From: Apostichopus japonicus
Lineage: Eukaryota; Echinodermata; Holothuroidea; Aspidochirotida; Stichopodidae
Assembly: GCF_037975245.1 (NCBI RefSeq)
Contig: NC_092567.1
Location: 167,501 to 231,500, forward strand
Direction of reading: 5' to 3'
DNA: 64,000 nt
The translations under genes and the position numbers were made by a program. The notes under the pieces were generated by a model. The model had not been told where the DNA came from. It searched no databases and saw only the letters and a program-made list of their open reading frames with translations. Positions 61,150 through 64,000 of this stretch are shown here, in pieces. Position 1 is the stretch's first letter; the number at the start of each line of letters is the position of its first letter.

Positions 61150-64000
61150 TGTGTACCAGGTGGTATCACAGGATATAGAATATATTCATAAAGATCAGCA
61201 TACCAGAAAAATTCCACTTCACAACCACTTGCTACAGATATCATACTCCTGTAGTTGTACTTTTTGCAAGTTTTATCGATACAATTGTAAACACAGATGC
61301 AACATGATATATGCACATTTTGTCGGGGCACGATGTGTACCAGTTTTGAGAAAGGTTTTGAAATGTTTTATTCGATCATGGTAATATTCATCATATCATT
61401 TAACAGTCACTGCCTCACATTATTTGAAACAGGCTATTCAAACTATTGTATATATTATGTCGTTATTCATCCACTAGCAATAATTGATGGGAAAAGTCTA
61501 ATTTTCTGTAAGGGGGGGGGGGGGGCGTGTCCACTGTGATCGTCACCCCAGATAAATGAACAAATTGCTAAAAAGGTCTTTCTAGATTTAAATAAGGCTC
61601 AATCTGAATGGAATCAATGAATTTTATTGTCTCATTCGTTAGACTTGACATGTTAATTTCAAAAATAATGACACAAACAGAAGGATATAGAAGTAGAATG
61701 GTGGTCACAATATTTTAATTGAAGTCACTGTTGATTATATACCTAATCTGAATAATGACAAATGATACCTTAGATGATAACTTAAGGTTAATAACACAAC
61801 CGAGAGATGTTCCTCAGTATAGATTTTTGTGGTGTTTCTGAGAAGATGTCAAATTAGCATGTTTGCTAGACTAGGTGTTCCAGCCACTTGAACTAAAGAG
61901 CTTCCAAGGCTGGCTAAATATGCATTTTCTCAATCTATTAACTTTGTATAGTAACCAGAACTAGCAACTGTTTTTAACCCTTCTACAAGTATCAAACTAA
62001 TACCCTTGCAATGATTTATCATTTTAACTTTAAAGCAGAAAAAGAGAAAATAAAAGTCAAAGTAAGTACAAGAGAAAATTATCTACAGCAGCAAGAAAAA
62101 TAGAATTAACCTTCAATATTTGATGACACTTTTTAGAGTAATCCTTTACTTCAAAGGGTTATTATTCTTTTCAAAGAAAAAATCTGTTAACTACATACAA
62201 TTTAGCCAAAACCAATTTGAAGGATTGCAATATTTACTCAAGAATGGTGAAAGAGCATTAGAATTAATCTATAGTTTAGTTTGCAAAGTTTTATAAAAAA
62301 AGCTATCTAAAGTACTTTCTTCAATAAGGAAAATTAAAATCTTGAGATGCAAAGCCACACTTGTTGCAGAATAACCACTGAGATTCTCCGAAGGTCAAAT
62401 TTCATCAATATTGGTCTACAAAATATAAGAATATCTGTCTTCCAAGGAGCATTTTAAACCAACAATTATTTGTGATTTATGTTGAGTCTTTTTTAATATA
62501 TAACTAAAATGTTGAGTTACATCTTTCAGGAAAGTGTACTACAAAAACTTTAGTATACCACCTGGGAGAGGTGAGGAGGGGGGGGGGTGAGGAGGGGGGC
62601 AGGGTTGTTGGGAGGGGACCAAACTGAAGAACTTTAAAACAATGCTTCATGCAAGAAACAGGTATTCATATATGAATGCAAGTAGGAAATGGCATCAACA
62701 AGTCTATGGTCATGAGACTTGACTAATACAAAGTATTTTCATACGCAAGACATCCATTGACCTCCCATGACATGTTTACTATCACTAATAATGCCATTTA
62801 CTAGAAATACTAGTACATCTACAGTCATTTCACTGGGAAAACAAACTGGTTTTCAGGCAACATTTCAGTGGTTTAATAGGACATTACAATATGCTAAAAA
62901 ATGGCAGAAATATTTCAGTTTTGTTCCCCAAAGGTAGAAGGGGACAGAAGACACATGTTTGTAGAGTGAATTTACTAAAGTACATGGTCTTCATGAGTAA
63001 TTTAAATGTCATTACATTTATTTAAAGCTTATGTGAGAAGAAAAGCTAACCATTATCTATCAACCATGTGAAAGAGGAGCTTGTGATGAACAACAACCAC
63101 CAAGAAAAGCAAATTATTAAAACATATACAGTGTTAGTGATTACTGAGTAACAAAGCATACAAATCAAAACAAATAAAGAAACAAGGCGAATACACAACC
63201 GACAAGCTGCGACATGTATGTACAATCAAATCTTCACATTTGTTTCTTGTCACAATGAAGTTTTTGAAACTTTAATTGCCACACATACTTCCCCGCAGTC
63301 ACAGAGCTACCTGTATTTCTAAAAAAGATTGTTTAATGGCAATAAAGGAATCCTTTCAAGCATTTGTGGATTGTGAGTTATCCACCTTACATAAATGGCA
63401 CTTGGTCAAGCTAGACTAAAGCAAAATGTCTATTAAATTTAAAGCTTTTTCTTGTTTCAAACTGTGAATGTCTGAGGAGAGATATTTTCCTGCTTTTCAT
63501 TTGGAGATATCAAACTAATTACCAAATCAGTGATGCAAAAGAAACATCAGTAATAGTGAGAAAGTTTGAGTGAGAAGTCTGCTATATTTCTTCACTATTT
63601 ACTATGTTTTGCAGTTAATTATTAGTGAATTTAGTGACAAAGAAATTCAGTAGATGGGGCCGGGGCCCTCTCTGGGTTCTTATAACGCCTAAAGAAATGG
63701 GCAGAAAAAGTAAAGAAATTGGAAATGACTTATCTCATTATCCTGATAAATGAGAAAGCAGCATCACTATCAGTATTGAAGGAGATGATTGTAAAGCATC
63801 ATTATGCATTCAAATATGAAGTTCTAAAGATGGGACAATATTTGGGTTTAATTTTTAATTTGCTCAATCACTGTGAATGGGCCGAAAGTTTAGCATGCAA
63901 AGCACATTGTCATGATTGTGTGATTATTTACCTCACAATTGTACCAACACATTATTAAAGAGTAAGGGATCGGCTAATGGAATGCATAATGAGGCTTCAT
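61150..64000. other. No gene seen
   Basis: AT-rich sequence. The only notable composition is a G-rich run at 62564-62618 and a G run at about 61511-61524. The + strand frame at 63719-63958 has no recognisable domain and no exon context. Confidence 0.4.

Noticed and set aside
63719-63958. 79-codon frame near the window end
   Set aside because: No domain, no exon signals, and composition like the AT-rich flank.

Overview
The window is eukaryotic: the genes are split by long GT-AG introns, intergenic DNA is AT-rich, microsatellites are common, minisatellites are large, and DNA-transposon remnants abound. Repeated TAGGCCTA-like strings, a jockey/CR1-like reverse-transcriptase tail and hAT-type elements fit a marine invertebrate, most likely an ambulacrarian such as an echinoderm. 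That placement is an inference from sequence style; no taxon-specific marker was found.

Three protein-coding genes could be assembled exon by exon, and each gives an uninterrupted frame. (1) On the + strand, 2756-6192, five exons encode a 324-residue Pro/Tyr/Trp-rich protein that I do not recognise. An RFX X-box and a forkhead (FOXJ1-type) site lie about 200 bases upstream, which suggests an axonemal or sperm-tail protein. (2) On the - strand, 40810 down to 10333, nine exons encode a 256-residue SR-type splicing factor (RRM, one CCHC zinc knuckle, RG-rich linker, RS domain). Two of its exons are only 12 nt long. Its coding sequence is 771 nt spread over 30.5 kb, and about half of that span is tandem minisatellite DNA in the introns. 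(3) On the - strand, 59013 down to 53980, six exons encode ARL1, an ARF-like Golgi GTPase of 181 residues.

Layout. 1-2500 is AT-rich with a hAT-like terminus. 2.5-7.2 kb is the candidate ciliary gene. 7.2-10.3 kb is non-coding with small tandem repeats. 10.3-40.8 kb is the SR gene; its introns hold a ~61-74 bp array (10.6-17.5 kb), a ~69 bp array split by an inserted MITE-like element (17.6-18.35 kb), a 60 bp array (18.7-19.1 kb), a 57 bp array (22.0-26.2 kb), an exact 18 x 60 bp array (26.6-27.6 kb), a 65 bp array (32.4-34.5 kb), and a nested pair of DNA transposons in intron 1 (36.6-40.2 kb). 41.4-46.2 kb is transposon debris, including a complete-looking hAT-type element with an 8-bp target-site duplication and a broken reverse-transcriptase tail. 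46.3-53.9 kb has no gene that I can support. 54.0-59.0 kb is ARL1. 59.7-61.0 kb holds a second hAT-type element with its own 8-bp duplication and a palindromic repeat. 61.1-64.0 kb shows nothing coding.

The three genes are not an operon and share no obvious pathway. The most unusual part is the SR gene: two frame-neutral 12-nt microexons, one of which lengthens a loop of the RNA-binding domain, sit in a transcription unit built largely of minisatellite introns with a transposon-in-transposon nest.
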